Of a stretch of DNA of 64,000 nt, positions 12,413-25,615 are shown piece after piece; position 1 is the stretch's first letter; each line of letters begins with the position of its first letter. The position numbers were made by a program, and so were the translations under genes. The DNA is from Apricaphanius iberus (Eukaryota; Chordata; Actinopteri; Cyprinodontiformes; Aphaniidae): NCBI GenBank assembly GCA_028564705.1, contig JAPXFQ010001512.1, positions 496,001-560,000 of the forward strand. The letters are read 5' to 3'. A model generated the notes under the pieces. It was not told the origin of the DNA, ran no database searches, and was given only the letters and a program-made list of their open reading frames with translations.

Positions 12413-13965
12413 TCAGTGTTCACACACTGGAGATGTGTGCATCCTTTTGCTGCACAGCGCAGACAAAAGATTATGTGACTTCTGCAGAGATGCACACAGA
12501 TGTCCTTGGAAAAAAAGCACACTGCCGAGTATAATAAACACAGGAGTCAAGGAACAGGCTTTTAAATGTCTGAGCTGGTGATGAAACATCGCCGCAGTGA
12601 CTGTAAGGTTACATTAACTACTTTAGCAAGCATACAGAAATTTTTCTCTCCACATCTTAAAGTAGCGCCAGAATAAAAAAATAAAAACAGATGTTGGTCC
12701 ACTTTAATCAGCTAAATTTTTTTTGCCCAGAAAGTCTGCTTCATCTGTGTCCATATAGCGCAGGGAATTCCTGGGAAATACAACAACATTAACCGCACAT
12801 CAACAACTCTGCTTGGTTCTCTGCCCATGCTGAGCCTGTTGCTGCATTGTTTTGTACGACACTTTCGTCAAAGACAACAGAGCAATCCTAAAAGCGTTAA
12901 CGTCTGATTTCACTCAACGTTCATTTACATTTCACGGAAGAGGAAGTGTCTCTGTGTTCAATGCTTCTTGCTGCAGCTCCACAACACATGAGGAGGTAAG
13001 CATGTTGCTGGAAAAGTGCAGAGTGAATGTGAACTGCAGCAACAGTAAAAAAAAAAAAAAAAAAAAAGCGTAAAAGGGTAGCAATTTTGCTCCCTAAGCG
13101 AACTGAGTCTACCAGGGAATCAGATGTGAAAACGACCTCAGGTTCAACTGCACAGTATATACTGTAGATGCTTTTACTGTGTGGAGCATCACCCAGCATA
13201 CAATAAAACATTTCTAAATGAAATGCAAGCAATGTACATGCATTTCTATGCACTGAAATTGGCACTTGGCATCAGCAAGAACTCAAAAGCGGGCACTTGT
13301 ACTTGAAATCCATGCATCCCTTTTGGACTCAATTAATCATGAGTTGATTAAAAAATAACTAAACAAATATTTTACTGCAATTAAACATTATTTTTGATTT
13401 TAATCATTTACCAAGCCAGACAATAAGTATGCTAATGTTAAGGTTTAACAGGATTGCATTTTGGGTTTCCGTGCGAACATGTGGCTGTATCTCTGCAGGT
13501 GTCTGGCATGTGGGGCATACAGGGAATGGGTAGATTAGGTCCCCAACATACACCGTCTGGTCCCATGTCGTGTAGTGAAATGTTCAACATTAGATGATTG
13601 TCAGACATATTATGGCCTTCATTATTGCCTTACGTGAGACACCCAACCCTCCCTTGGTGTGATCTAACATGAGCAACCCAAGCAAGCATGTCATTAACCC
13701 AAAAAAACATTTGCACTTTTCACCAGTCTGTTGCATGATCTCACCACCAATAATGCAAACCCATAATGTTGCTGCTGTTAATGCAACTGCTTGTAACATT
13801 ATCCCTCAACTTGTGATGCAATCAGTGATGTCCTTTGGTGCCAAATGGGTTTTTAGCACCACTTAAATGTTTCAGATCATAAAAAAACTATGGACTATGG
13901 TGAACTGTGGGAGTTTGGGCTGCAACATATTGGGGAAAAAAAACTAACATTGGGGCTTTTTTCTG
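12413..13965. other. Intronic sequence with a 21-nt poly(A) tract
   Basis: I see no gene. An uninterrupted A run occupies 13047-13067; nothing upstream of it is recognisable as a retroposed unit. Confidence 0.4.
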
Positions 13966-15141
13966 ACTGGCCACTTTATTATGTACACCTTGCTAGTACC
14001 GGGTTCCCCTTCAGTACTGCCTTAATCCTTCGTGGCATAGATTCAACAAGTTTCTGGAATTTGCGGATTTTGTTCCATATCGACATGACAGCATCATGCA
14101 GTTGCTGCAGATTTATTGGCTGCACATCCATGATGTGAATCTCCCGTCCCACCACATCCCAAAGGTGTTCTATTGGATTGAGATCGGGTGACTGTGGAGG
14201 CCATTTGAGTACAGAGAACTCATTGTCATGTTCAAGAAACCACTCTGAGATGATTGGAGCTTTATGACATGGCGCATTATCCTGCTGGAAGTAGCCATCA
14301 GAAGATGGGTACACTGTGGTCATAAAGAGATGGACATGGTCAGCAAGTATACTCAGATAGGCTGTGGCGTTGCAACGAGGATCAACTGGTACTAAGGGGC
14401 CCAAAGTGTGCCAAGAAAATGTCCCCCACACCATTACACCACCACCACCAGCCTGAACCATTGATACAATGCATGATGGATCCATGCTTTCATGTTGTTG
14501 ACGCCATATTCTGATCCAACCATCCGAATGTCGCAGCAGGAATCAAGACTCACCAGACCAGGCAACATTTGTCCAATCTTATATTGTCCAGTTTTGGTGA
14601 GTCTGTGTGAATTGTAGCCTCAGTTTCCTGTTCTTAGCTGACAGGAGTGGCACCCGGTGTGGTCTTCTGCTGCTGTAGCCCATCTGCCTCAAGGTTCGAC
14701 GTGTTGTGCGTTCAAAGATGCTCTCCTACATACCTTGGTTGTAACGAGTGGTTATTGGAGTTACTGTTACCTTTCTATCAACTTGAACCCTTCTGTACAT
14801 TCTCCTCTGATCTCTGGCATCAACAAGGTATTTTTGCCCACAGAACTGCCACTCACTGGATATTTTCCCTTTTTCGGACCATTTTCTGTAAACCCCAGAG
14901 ATGGTTGTGCGTGAAAATCCCAGTAGATCAGGAGTTTCTGAAATACTCAGACCAGCCCATACCACGTTCAAAGTCACTTAAATCACCATTCTTTCCTATT
15001 CTGATGCTCAGTTTGAACTGCAGCAGATCGTCTTGATCATGTCTACATCCCTGAATGCACAGAGTTGCCGCCATGCGATTGGCTGATTAGAAAGTTGTAT
15101 TAACGAGCAGTTGAACAGGTGTACATAATAAAGTGGCCAGT
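13966..15141 (-). mobile_element. Tc1-like DNA transposon, inactive
   Basis: The element is about 1.18 kb and is bounded by inverted repeats: tggccactttattatgtacacc at the left, ggtgtacataataaagtggcca at the right. The minus strand carries one transposase reading frame. It has an N-terminal helix-turn-helix region (SISETPDLLGFSRTTISGVYRKWSE), a central region and a catalytic C-terminal part with FQQDNAPCH and SPDLNPIEHLWD (second Asp and Glu of the DDE triad). The frame is closed by in-frame stops, including one after RYNQGM (14726), one after HQNWTI and one after WSGES. The first catalytic Asp of the usual WSDES motif reads Gly. An apparent short deletion near the N-terminus (about 14980) also shifts the frame. 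It is therefore a dead but fairly recent copy. Flanking TA duplications were not clear. Confidence 0.88.
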
Positions 15142-15504
15142 GAGTGCGGACTGTATATTGAGATACGAAAAAATACAGGAATTTTCTTTCAACGACTTGG
15201 GAGGCAAGTTTGAAAATTCAATAGGGTGTGCTGTACTCCTGCCATCCTGTTGACAATTAATCCTGCCAAATTTTGTGAGGCCAAGTATGGTTTTTGTCTG
15301 TATTTGAGAGTTATTCTTATTACTGGGGCTGCAAAATATTAAACAATTTTGCAATATTAGTTGACATGTCTGTCTTCTGTTTTTTTCCCCTTCTTTCTGA
15401 TCTGTGCTTTTGTCACTCTTTGACCTTTAGCATTTTGGGTGAGATCACTTATGTGCAGTGTGAACATCTGTTGGTGTGAGACTATAATATATGATCTAGC
15501 CGTA

Positions 15505-15690
15505 CTGGGGTCAAAGAACAACTATCCACAAATCAAGACCACATAGCGCTGTGGTGAACCTTCCAAGGAGTGGCCGATCAACCACAATTACTCCAAGAGA
15601 GCATCAGTGAGTTCAGGTTATGACAGAACCAAAAACAAAATCTAAAGAGCTGCAGGTCTTACTTACCTCAGTTAAGGTCAGTTTTTAATT
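15505..15690 (+). pseudogene. Tc1-like transposase fragment, plus strand
   Basis: Blocks such as gtggccgatcaaccacaatt, actccaagagagcatcag and gcaggtcttacttacctcag followed by ttaaggtcag match the 5' half of a fish Tc1 transposase gene in order. Stop codons and frameshifts are frequent. It is a different family and orientation from the adjacent 13966-15141 element. Confidence 0.6.
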
Positions 15691-17640
15691 ATTAAATATT
15701 AAAGGGAAAGTACAGTTTTTTGCAACTGAACCTTATTTTTAGCATGCAATATGTTGATTTGACTCTCTAGATTTAACTATTTGCTTATTTGTTACAAGTT
15801 TTATTGTCACGGCAACATTTATGAACGATGATCTTGGCTGCAACAGTTTCATAACATGATAATGCAAATTTGAGCAAAGATCCGTTCTCTAGCCACATGC
15901 TACCATTTCAGATCCAAAATAATGCGAGTCTGACACCAAAATAAGTCCAAGTTCCGAACGAATTCCCCGGTTTTCTCACGCCGAGCAGTATGCTTCACAC
16001 TTCCTCCGTTACTGGGTGTCCTCCAGGGAATCTGTCTGTTTGTAACACGAATGCAGCTTGGCATCCCTTTTCTTTGAGTTTGACCAGAGTATTTGTTTTT
16101 GCTCTCTGTCAGAAGCTTTCTGGCTGAGTGCGCTTCCCCGCTCCTGCCCCCATGGCTACACCGAGCTGCCTCTATAAAACACAGGTACCACAGAGGAGCA
16201 AATTAAAAGCACACAATTAACTGTCTGAGAAATCGAGGGACTCTGTCCCTGTCACAGCTGAAGACAAGCATGTAAAACAAGCAATCCAGGAAGGAAACGC
16301 CTCTTTCTCTGATTCAAAATGCGGCGAGCTGTTTGTGGCTTTACCACACCCATGCTTTTAATGGATCTTAATGTTTGCTCACCCCATTGAGCTTTGCTGG
16401 ATATGTGTGTGTTTGTTCAGGCCCTCAGATTGAGTTTTCGCTTTTCACTGCTCTTCCAGGAATTGTCTAAATAAGCCTTTTACACGAATCAAATCTCAGG
16501 CCAGAGGGATTTTATGACTGCACCCAATAACAAAACACTTTTTGCTACTTCACCCTTTTCATGATCATCAACCACAGATCAGAGCTACACAAGAGTGTTT
16601 GAATACCCATTGTAAGAAATGTATATTTGCATGATTAAAAAAAAGTACTAACAAGCTTTTTTGTAATTAAAAAAGCATAAATTACATTATGTATACAGCA
16701 GTAGTGTAATAAGATATCAAACCACAACAAGATGCAGACTTCAGGAATTTCCCAGCGAATAATTAAACTGATTGGTCCTATGAAGCCGAAAGGGGTAATG
16801 AAAAATTACCCCACCTGAGATACATGTACGTTTTTTGTATATATAGTATATTATTTTGTACAGCTATATAGTTAATCTATCTGGTGTGATCATTTATTAC
16901 AGTAGATACTTCAAGAGAGATGAAAGACAAAACAAAAAACAAACAAAAAAAATGTCAGTATGATTGGTACACCGGCACAGCTAACACGCAGGAATAACCG
17001 CTTTTTCAAGAGTAAAAGGAATTAATTTGGCAATGCGAAAAATATCATAAGGTAGCAAGAATCTGTATTTGTGTTGAGGCTCTATGGTCATCCATGTCCA
17101 GTATGAAATCTTTCTGCAAAGTTATACAATAAACTGTCCAATGCTGCAGGGAACGTATTCCTGCAAAGACAAAAACCTGATGCAACCAGCCCTAGTGTGC
17201 AGTATTACCTGTCTATCCTCTCTGTCACATTCAACCCGGCCATACGGTTTTTGTTTTGGCCATGAAAAGCTATTTGTACACATCAGTGAGTAAAAAGAAT
17301 CAGTGCAGAAGCATTTTTCTAATAACTACAGCTCATTGTGGCTTAAAAATTAGTCACTTCCATTTGCAAGAGGGGGCTATGATGTTAAAAGAATTTGAAC
17401 ATGTAGATGTGCTCACAATGGAACATGTTCAGTCTGGTGCAGAATGGATTCTGGATTCTAGAATTGCGCTGCTCTGGGTGGCTGCATGTTGGAGTGGCTT
17501 TGTTAGCTACATATTGACTAGTTTTTTTGGACATTGGTTCCCCCTTTTTCTTAGGAAAGAATTCAATTTTTTGGACCTGTGTCCTTGTGGGTTTTTGTCC
17601 TGTGAAGTCGGAGGGATTCATGCTGTTGATTTTTCACTTT
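15691..17640. other. Intronic sequence, no gene or bounded repeat recognised
   Basis: Part of it (about 15950-16500) is less AT-rich and looks more unique than its surroundings. That would make it a reasonable place to look for conserved non-coding sequence, but nothing in the sequence alone proves it. Confidence 0.35.
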
Positions 17641-18998
17641 TTGCTCATTTGTTATGATGCGTAACCATTGCAACAAAGTGGTTTACAGCCGGGAGCAGCT
17701 GATTAATATTTCAAAAGCTGAAATAATACCTAAACTGAAGCCGCAACTCCCTGATGAGGTGAGAAGGAGGAGGTGTGGATGCAGAGCAGGAGCACAAAGG
17801 AGACAGAGGAAGAGGAAATTCAAACCATCTCTTCCATCATTCATAATGGGAAATGTGAGATCACTAGCTAATAAGATGGATGAACTCCAAGCCCTGACAA
17901 GGACTCAGCCTGAGTATCGGGAATGCAGTGTTATGTGCTTCACTGAGACGTGGCTACAGGATTATATCCCCGACTCCAACGACTCTTTACCAGGCTTTCT
18001 GACTGTACGAGCAGACAGAGATCTGAAGAGGAGCAGGAAAAGAAAAGGTGGAGGAGTAGCAGTGCTTGTTAACAACAGATGGTGTCATCCAGGACATATT
18101 ACTGTGAAGTGTCATCTCTGCAGCTCAGATATTGAACTCTTGGCAGTAAGCCTACGCCCATATTATTTACCAAGAGAGTCTGCCAATGTTATTTAGTCAG
18201 ATATTTACATTCCACCTTCAGCCGTTGACGACCATGCATGTGATGTCATCAATTCCGTTGTTGCTAAGCTACAGACCCAGTGCCCAAATGCATTTGTGGC
18301 AATATCTGGTGATTTTAATCATTCCTCACTCTCTTCTACACTTACAACATTTCAACAGTTTTTCAGCTGCTCCACAAGGGAACAAAAGACCTTGGATTTG
18401 TTTTTTGCAAATATAAAAGATGCTTATATGTCCAAACCAAGACCTCCTCTGGGAATATAAATCACTTGTTCAGAGGCAACCACCAACAAAGAGAACAGTT
18501 AGAAAATGGTCAGTCATTAAGCAGTATACAGAAGGAACTAAAAGTCAAGATCAGAGACAGCAAAGAGGCTTACAGGAAGAAGCTGGACTACAAACTACAT
18601 AGGAACAATATAAGAGAATGAAAAAGATCACAGACTTTAAGCATAGGAAGGACTGGATAGATGGAAGTCTTGATAGACCCAATGAACTGAACACATTCTT
18701 CAATAGGAGACTGTACTTTTTGAGGAAGCTGAGGTCCTTCAAGGTTTGTAGCAAGATGCTGCAAATCTTCTACAAGTCTGTGGTTGAGAGTGTCATCTCT
18801 TCGTCCATCATCTGTTGGGGTAACAGCATCAGAGCCAGGGACTGAAAACGGCTCAATAACCTGATAAAGAAGGCTGGTTCTGTTCTGGGGACGACTGTGG
18901 AACAACTGGAGATAATTATGGAAAAAATGATTCTTCATAAAATTAAAAAGATTATGGACTCTTTGCGAGACTATCCGACAGCAACAGAGTAACTTCAC
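17641..18998 (+). pseudogene. Internally deleted LINE (endonuclease + end of RT)
   Basis: The 5' part (17654-18196) encodes an APE-type endonuclease of a fish L2/CR1/Rex1-like non-LTR retrotransposon. A basic leader (RRRRCGCRAGAQRRQRKRK) precedes MGNVRSLANKMDEL, MCFTETWL with the catalytic Glu, and GGGVAVLVN. It continues out of frame to the SGDFNH motif near 18310. The 3' part (18618-18845) encodes the C-terminal RT segment RRLYFLRKLRSFKVCSKMLQ...VISSSIICWG. Essentially all of the RT palm is missing between them, and several frameshifts separate the blocks. The copy cannot mobilise itself. The exact LINE clade was not determined. Confidence 0.8.
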
Positions 18999-19107
18999 AG
19001 TTCTTGATGGTGAGATGTCAAACTTTTAGGTTCCATCCCTCTATACAATAACAGCTATTACAATGATATGCACTATATTGGAAAAAATTACAAAATGAGA
19101 ATGTCCC

Positions 19108-19480
19108 GGCGTGGCTTCCTCGCTGTCTACATCACTCCTTGTCTTTCTGTTTTAGTCTAACTGTCGTCAGCTCTTCCCTGTCTTTGTCCTTCCATGTGCC
19201 CTGATTGCTCCACAGCCGTTTCTCATCTTCTCAATTGCCTTCCCATTGTTCTCTCAGCCCTTTTGTGCCCTGTTGTTTTAGCCCGTCCTTGTCGGGTCAT
19301 TGTCAAACGTATGCCGACATTTTTCCTTCATCCTTCTCCCAGTTCTCAGTCATACTGTCATCCTGATTTGGATCTACTGTTGTAGGTTGCTCTTCTGCCA
19401 CTACTATGATTAAAAGATGCCTCCGTCTCAAACCTGCTTGTCTGCGCCTGAGCCCAATCACTCGAACATGACAGATAAAC
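19108..19480 (+). repeat. Possible retroelement 3' end or LTR remnant
   Basis: This is a T/C-rich stretch (ttgtctttctgttttagtc, cctgttgttttagcccgtcc, ttgtcgggtcattgtc) followed by attaaaagatgcctccg and ctgcctgcgcctgagc-like sequence. It resembles the 3' regions of fish LTR elements with their poly(A) signal. No coding domain and no paired ends are seen. Confidence 0.3.
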
Positions 19481-22479
19481 TCTCTTTGCAGCACTGGGTA
19501 TATTCTAGACATGCAAAAGGGCACACACTTATTTTACATCCAGATTTTTTTTTGGTTTATTTGTTTTTACGAAAAAGGTTTTACATTTTGACACATTTCA
19601 GACCTCTTATGTTTGAGAGCCTGTTTATGTGTGGTTGGTCCATAAGATGTTTTTCTGTATCACACTTTTTAATGTTATTTTGTAAGGATCCTGATGGATG
19701 CAACACATCACAATACCTTATCCTACAAATAAAGTTGTTTCTTACTGCTGTTCGTTTTGCTGGAGTTTTTATTTCACCAGATGTTTGTTTGACCTTCTGC
19801 ATGGAAGGCAGTGAAGCTGTGCATTTTTGCTTTTTCATTCAAATGTGTAACAAAATTCCCGAAATTACTCTTTAAACTGCTGCTATTATGATTTATAGCA
19901 AAAAACAATAATCGTTTTCCAAGGTAAATTGAGGGAAACAGACCATCCAACTCCTGTTTACCTAAAAATGCCTTTCCCTTAATTCACACCTCCCAGTTCA
20001 AAGTCTGATATCTTCCCAAACCAACACTGCTGCCAGTGCTCCAGGGAAGAAACTGCATATTTATTCCTTTATAAACTGAATTCTAGATGCTTAAGGATCA
20101 ATTCCAATCTGGGTGGGATGTGAACAGCAACACATCGAAGAACTGAATATTATGATTTGTCTATTCTTAGGTTTGACTGACAACCTGACCAACTGCACTT
20201 TAAGAGTGTTCTGGCAAGAGGCCCTGCCGCGCTGCACTTAGAAAATGTGTCAGCGTGTAACAAGTATCAGCATTTATTTCATCTGCTATATCTACTGACA
20301 GAGAAGCCATCTGTATACTGGGACACTGTCGGTTGTGTGGATACTTTTTTTTTTTTTAACCCCAGCTCTATTCCTCCACAACCTATAAACAACCACTGAG
20401 TGCATGGTTTCAGATGATTGCAGGTAACCAGGTTGGCTGAGAAAGTGCAGACACAATCTCAGATTATTTTTTTAAAGTATCCATTGGTTCATTCACAGGC
20501 TTATTGGTTCATTTCCTCTTTTTTTTCATTTGTAAGGTATCATGCAGATTGAAGTCAATGTGATGATTGATCTTTTTTTTCCTGGCAGAAAATCTGTGGG
20601 TCTGCTGACCCATGAAACAAGATGAAATTGCCCTCTATTATTTAAACATCCTATATTACTATAAATTACAGAACACCTTGAAAATATTTCCTCCACAGAA
20701 TACATATTTATTTATGAGGATAAGAATGGATCAGTTTATCTGAAAAAATGCATCTCAATTTTGTACATCAATGATGTATATATGACGTATATCAACTCTT
20801 GGACATTTTGATTTATTAAATTGTGACCAGTCTGTCTTTCCATACCTGCTGCGGTCTAAATTGTTGGTACTGTATTTTAGGCTATTGTCTATGTGACATT
20901 TTTAGTTATGAGCTCCAATTGCTATGGACCCAACCTTTCTATTAACGGCAGCTCACCTCCAGCCCATATTCTGTCTGTGACGTTGGCGACTGATAGCAGT
21001 GTGAGGTGAAAGGTAGAGTGGAGCCGGATACATACTCAGTACGAGTATCATACGAGTAATACGAGTCAATATTGGCACTCTGCTTGAATAAAAATTATCA
21101 TTGGGTAGTTGACTGTGTCTGCTTCCCGGAGTCACCATACTCCCGAAATTCTCCTGATATCTGATAGTGTCGCCTTTCATACACACTCTCCGTTTCTTAC
21201 GAGAGGAGAATAAAACATGTGTTACACTTGCATTTTCCCATGGAAGGGTCTATAGGGTACAGTTTCCTCATTCCTGTTGGCAAAGTTCGCCATTTTGAAT
21301 CCAAACTAGGTCACCTGCGTGATTTGCAAGCCAGCCACAAGTTTTCAGAACAGTCTTTATGTGACTGACAGAAGCTGGAGTTTCAATTACTTTTTACATC
21401 CTCCCAAATATTAACGATTAAAATATGTTTCGACCGACCTCGTGTCTAATTTCCTTTAATTTCGGCTGCTCCATGGTTACTCTGGCAACAGAGTTCTTTT
21501 GGCCCATAAGCGCATCTGTCGCGCTGATCCGGCAGAAAACAACGCTACAAACTTCATGCTGTGTTGCAACCAAAGAGAGAAAAAATACGGTCTCACTCTT
21601 TTCTGACACAGAGACTCCTACAAGTTTTTAGAATTATTAATAAGTGACTACTGCTAAATGTTAAGTGCTGTTGAGCAGGGGCGTATCCAGGAGGTTAATA
21701 AAGAGGTGCTAAAAAGGCCCAGGGTGGGTATGGGACTGTAGCATCAAATTTTTTTTATTTTATTAAATCTGAAGATTAATGCTTTTGTTATGTAAATAGT
21801 TTTCTAATCAGCAATAAATATAACAATTTCTGATCAATCCATATCAATTTCATGCTTAGAAACACATACCAGTTAAAACCACACCCATTTCAAGATAACC
21901 TGACCCACTTCCGGATTAGGCCCCATCCAGTCCGAGTACAGATACAGATAATTCATATGGGTTAACGGATACAGATTATGCTGTACTCGCTCATCCCTAG
22001 TGAAAGGATTGGAGAGTAAACCAAAGGCAGAGTGTACCCGTGCTTTACGTATGTTCTTCAAGTGAATTAGTCTGCAGCTGAGTATTTTGGGGTTAACCAG
22101 TCAAATATTAGGGTTTATTTAGTGAAAAACCGCAGCAAGTTAAATTATTCCATAATCTCTACAGTCTTGATCACCACAGCTCCGCACCAGCATCTAAACA
22201 TTAACATCAGACCTTTGCATGGTCCCAATCATAAAACGTTTATATATGATTTTGCAATTCCCCATTAAATTCTTGATTAATATTGGTTGTTGTTATTCAG
22301 GATGGTGTACTATAAATTATGTTGTTGAAAGGCATTTTAAAATCGTTCTATATTCCCAATTTTAACCCTGAGCAGTTCCCTGCCCAGCTACCACTTATTA
22401 GATCTTAAAAGACCGAAATACATCCAATGAATCCTGTAAGAGTTTCCTTTTTTTTCCTTATTGTACTATTATGTTACAG
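19481..22479. other. Intronic sequence with one isolated hAT-like terminus
   Basis: I see no gene. At about 21985-22001 the sequence ctcgctcatccctag looks like an inverted hAT-type end followed by a degenerate interior to the left. The matching left end near 20950-21060 is not convincing. Confidence 0.35.
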
Positions 22480-22648
22480 CCTAAGACCAAAATAAAGGAA
22501 ATACTCTGTTGAAATTTTGCACAAAATGCATCGTATTGACTGGGCGTGTTTCTTCAAGCTTGGCTCACTTGTATTTTCTTCCATTTTTTCCCTGCATATC
22601 CTCTATAGCTCAGTCAGGCTGGATGCCCAGTGTTGGAAGCAATCCTTA

Positions 22649-23064
22649 TGCTGTGTTCACACTGCCCAAAACGTCAAGATTATATGTAAAGTCTCTAATT
22701 GAGGCTGTCAGAGGGCCGTCTGAGTCCTCGCTGTGCTTTGTGTGCTTTGGCCACCGCAATTTTTGAAACTTCTGCTGTTTTATAAGCTTCGAAGCAGCAA
22801 CAGCTAGCAATGCAGAAGTTCAGCTAGCTGAACTTTTGGCGCCGTCCACTGAGCTTTAACCAATCAGAGCATCTCACTGTAGTGACATCGACTAACATCG
22901 ATGTTGACTAGCCAGCCACGATCTGTCTTTTAGTTGTTTAAAAGGCAGAGAATACCCTGCCCATGCGGTTTGCAAGCTACAGCTTAAAAAATGTATAGGT
23001 TTAGACCTCGGAACTTTGTTAACCTTTTTTTGACGGCGCCAAAGTGTGCTCTGTGAACGCAGCA
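22649..23064. mobile_element. Harbinger-type MITE, TTA target duplication
   Basis: It is a 416-bp unit with inverted ends TGCTGTGTTCACAC and (read in) GTGAACGCAGCA, flanked on both sides by TTA. A 3-bp TTA/TWA duplication is typical of PIF/Harbinger elements. Removing it rejoins the host Tc1 sequence. It has no transposase of its own. Confidence 0.7.
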
Positions 23065-23358
23065 TTAGATATTTAAGTCCTGGCTCTGGCATTTAGAGAC
23101 TGTTCCTAAAGACACTCCTTTACCTTCCCCGTGTGCTCCAGGTAATTGTCATGTTGGAAAATCAATTGTGACTGGAGCAGCTTTTCTTAAAAAAATTCTC
23201 TCCATCCCTTAGTTCCTGCCGCAGAAAAACATCCCTACTGCATTACGCTGACACCACTATGCTTCAGGGATGATGCCTGGAGTTCAGATCCAAAACAATT
23301 CTATTTTGGTGTCATCAGACCAGACAATATTGCTTACATCTTATATCATTTTCTATAG

Positions 23359-23657
23359 CAGCGGTTCCCTAAGTTGGGGTGAGAACCCCACTTGGGGTAG
23401 CAAACAGGTAAGTGTGGGGTCTTGAGATTCTCTTGAGAAAATAATGTTAATACCAGAAATGGCTATCTCAATTTCACGAATCAAATGAAAGATGAAAAAC
23501 AGGACCTGAATTGATAAAAACAACATATAGCGATTGATATATTGGCTTTTGATGTTGGTTATGTTGCCACTATACCATTTTTAAGTGACTCAGAAAAAAC
23601 GCTTGTACGTTCATTCATGAGTTGGGGTCGTGGGCCTCTTAAGTTTGGGAACCACTG
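23359..23657. mobile_element. hAT-type MITE
   Basis: The ends cagcggttccc and gggaaccactg are inverted repeats of the common hAT terminus. The left flank ttctatag and the right flank (ggtctaag) only loosely agree with the NTCTAGAN target preference of Charlie-like hATs. It sits inside the Tc1 remnant, whose sequence continues on the other side. Confidence 0.6.
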
Positions 23658-23900
23658 GTCTAAGGTGTATTTTGGCCAATTTGAGGTGGGCCGGCAGGTC
23701 CATCTGACCCCAAAAATAAAAGATTGGTGGGGTGACTTAATAATGACTGACCTTCAGAAGGATTTTCCTGTCTACGTACACAAGGGAACTATGGAGTTCC
23801 ACCTAAGTAAACACCTACCAATCAACTAAAATCGCCACAGGTGAATCCAATCATGCTGTGGAAAGATTTGAAGGCCGTCTTGTCATTTCTAAGACTGTAA

Positions 23901-24409
23901 ATTTTTTTTTTTACTTTTTATTTATTTTATTTTAAACATTCAAACAAACTTTGTCATTATTAGGTATTCTGTGAAGAATTTTGAGATTGAAATCTACTTC
24001 AATCAATTATAAAATAACAGTGGAATATAAAATCTTGAAAAAAATGTGTATACCAGACACACTTTGTGCAGCTAATGCTAACCGCTAGCAGTAAGTCTGT
24101 ACTTGCACACATAAACAGACTCTTATTTACATCTAACTGAGGTTGAGCTAAATGGCTGCCCATCTGCTTCAATCTGCAGTAATAAGTGGGGCTGTTTCTA
24201 GACACTGCATGCACTTGGATTTTTATTTATATGTTTCTCTGCTGATGGAACAAACTTAAATTCCCCATGGGTGTCATTATGGTTGCATGTAATCAAATCT
24301 GATGGAAGCTGCCTATCAAATGCATGCATTCTCTCCTTTTTCCTTAAAATTAAAGTACACTGCCAATACCGACGGGGTAAAAGCACAGGACTTGAAGCAA
24401 TGCAATATG
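23901..24409. other. Intronic AT-rich sequence, nothing recognised
   Basis: There is a poly-T stretch near 23900 and otherwise no structure I can support. Confidence 0.4.
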
Positions 24410-24531
24410 GAGTCTGTGATGGACTGGCGACCTGTCCAGGGTGTACCCCGCCTGTCGCCCGTTGACAGCTGGAGATAGGCACCAGCCCCATTAAGGATTA
24501 AGCGGTTAAGAAAATGGATGGATGGATGGAA
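24410..24531 (+). repeat. Fish SINE tail, 5'-truncated
   Basis: It contains gtgatggactggcgacctg, ccagggtgtaccccgcctg and gttgacagctggagataggc, and ends in an (ATGG)n tail (aaatggatggatggatgga). This is the 3' part of the same SINE seen more completely at 55622-55905. The tRNA-related head is missing. Confidence 0.8.
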
Positions 24532-25615
24532 AATTGTGCACTTTTTATTTAGGGATTTTTTTATTTACTTTGCTTTAGGCAATTATTTTTATGCCAGTCT
24601 ACTATAGGAATTAAATCCTAGAGTCAACGATTGTAGCTTCAAACTTTTGAACCCTTACAGAGTTTAAACTAATGCCATTCTGGCTCAGGCATTAAATCTC
24701 AGCATTGAAATATATGAAGTAGGACTTAATAATGGAACTGGGCAACAGGAACAAGATTAGAGTAGATTATGCTACTAAGTTACAATGGCGCATAGCCCAA
24801 TGCAAGAGCCAATATATATAGGGAATATTGGACCTGTTGAAGCTTCAAAACCCATAGACTCAATACCAAGAACAAGAAAGTATGCTGTGGACGGTGAGCG
24901 TCATCAAGAAGATGGCCACCAGACAGGGGTGTAGCACCAACTTTTGGGCCCTGGGTACAAACGATCTTGCTGGGGCCCCCTACCGAATACCATAGTGATA
25001 CCAATGGGCCATGAATATATTTAGGTGGAATTTCCAATACCAGGTTTTGCTTCACCTTCCTTGGCTAGCATTTGAACAATAGTTTTCCTGTGCTTATCAG
25101 TAAGAGTTGTTGGCCATAATCCTGGATCCTCTGACAATCCCTCATCAGTATCCCCAAGTCTCTCCTTCTTTTCTCTTTCCTCTTTAGTTCTGTCCTCCTG
25201 CTCCTGACTACCTTCCTCACATTCTTCACCTTCCATCTAATCCCTTAAATGAATATCAAACTTATCTTCTATTTCTGCCTCTGCTATACGAGGAAGTAAA
25301 CAAAATGGTACAGTGTTACTGTACACATTTAAACTTTAAAGTGTAATTACTAAGTGTTAAAACAGACAATTTTGCTAAAAGCTAACCTTGTCGCACTGCC
25401 ACGGCTTTCACCTAGCGCTAATGAGGGGCCCGCTGCTGCAGGGTCTGAAACTGAAATATATGGCTCCAAATGGTTCCTAAAATATCCTTTATTGTCACAA
25501 TATCTTTTTTTTAAAGTGTATGGTAGGAACAAGTTAATTAATTATTATATTTGTCTGTTTACTGTCTGTTGACTATAGAATCACAGAGGTAGACTAAATG
25601 TCAAACTAGACATTG
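24532..25615. other. Intronic sequence, one possible hAT terminus
   Basis: At about 24925 the sequence acaggggtgtagcacc resembles a hAT-type end, but I found no partner. The rest is unassigned. Confidence 0.35.

Larger units (their letters stand above)
22480..23900 (-). pseudogene. Tc1-like transposon remnant interrupted by two MITEs
   Basis: Three segments appear in the expected order and orientation for the abundant fish Tc1 family: 22480-22648, 23065-23358 and 23658-23900. Diagnostic blocks are aagtcctggctctggc, aattgtcatgttggaaa, ctgccgcagaaaaacatcc, gtgtcatcagaccagacaat, and finally cacaggtgaatccaatcatg. The open frame on the plus strand at 23542-23829 is an accidental shadow of this and the hAT insertion. 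The transposase is far too decayed to function. Confidence 0.65.

Noticed and set aside
23542..23829. 95-residue plus-strand frame
   Set aside because: It spans the end of a hAT MITE and a decayed Tc1 on the opposite strand, so it is a chance opening.
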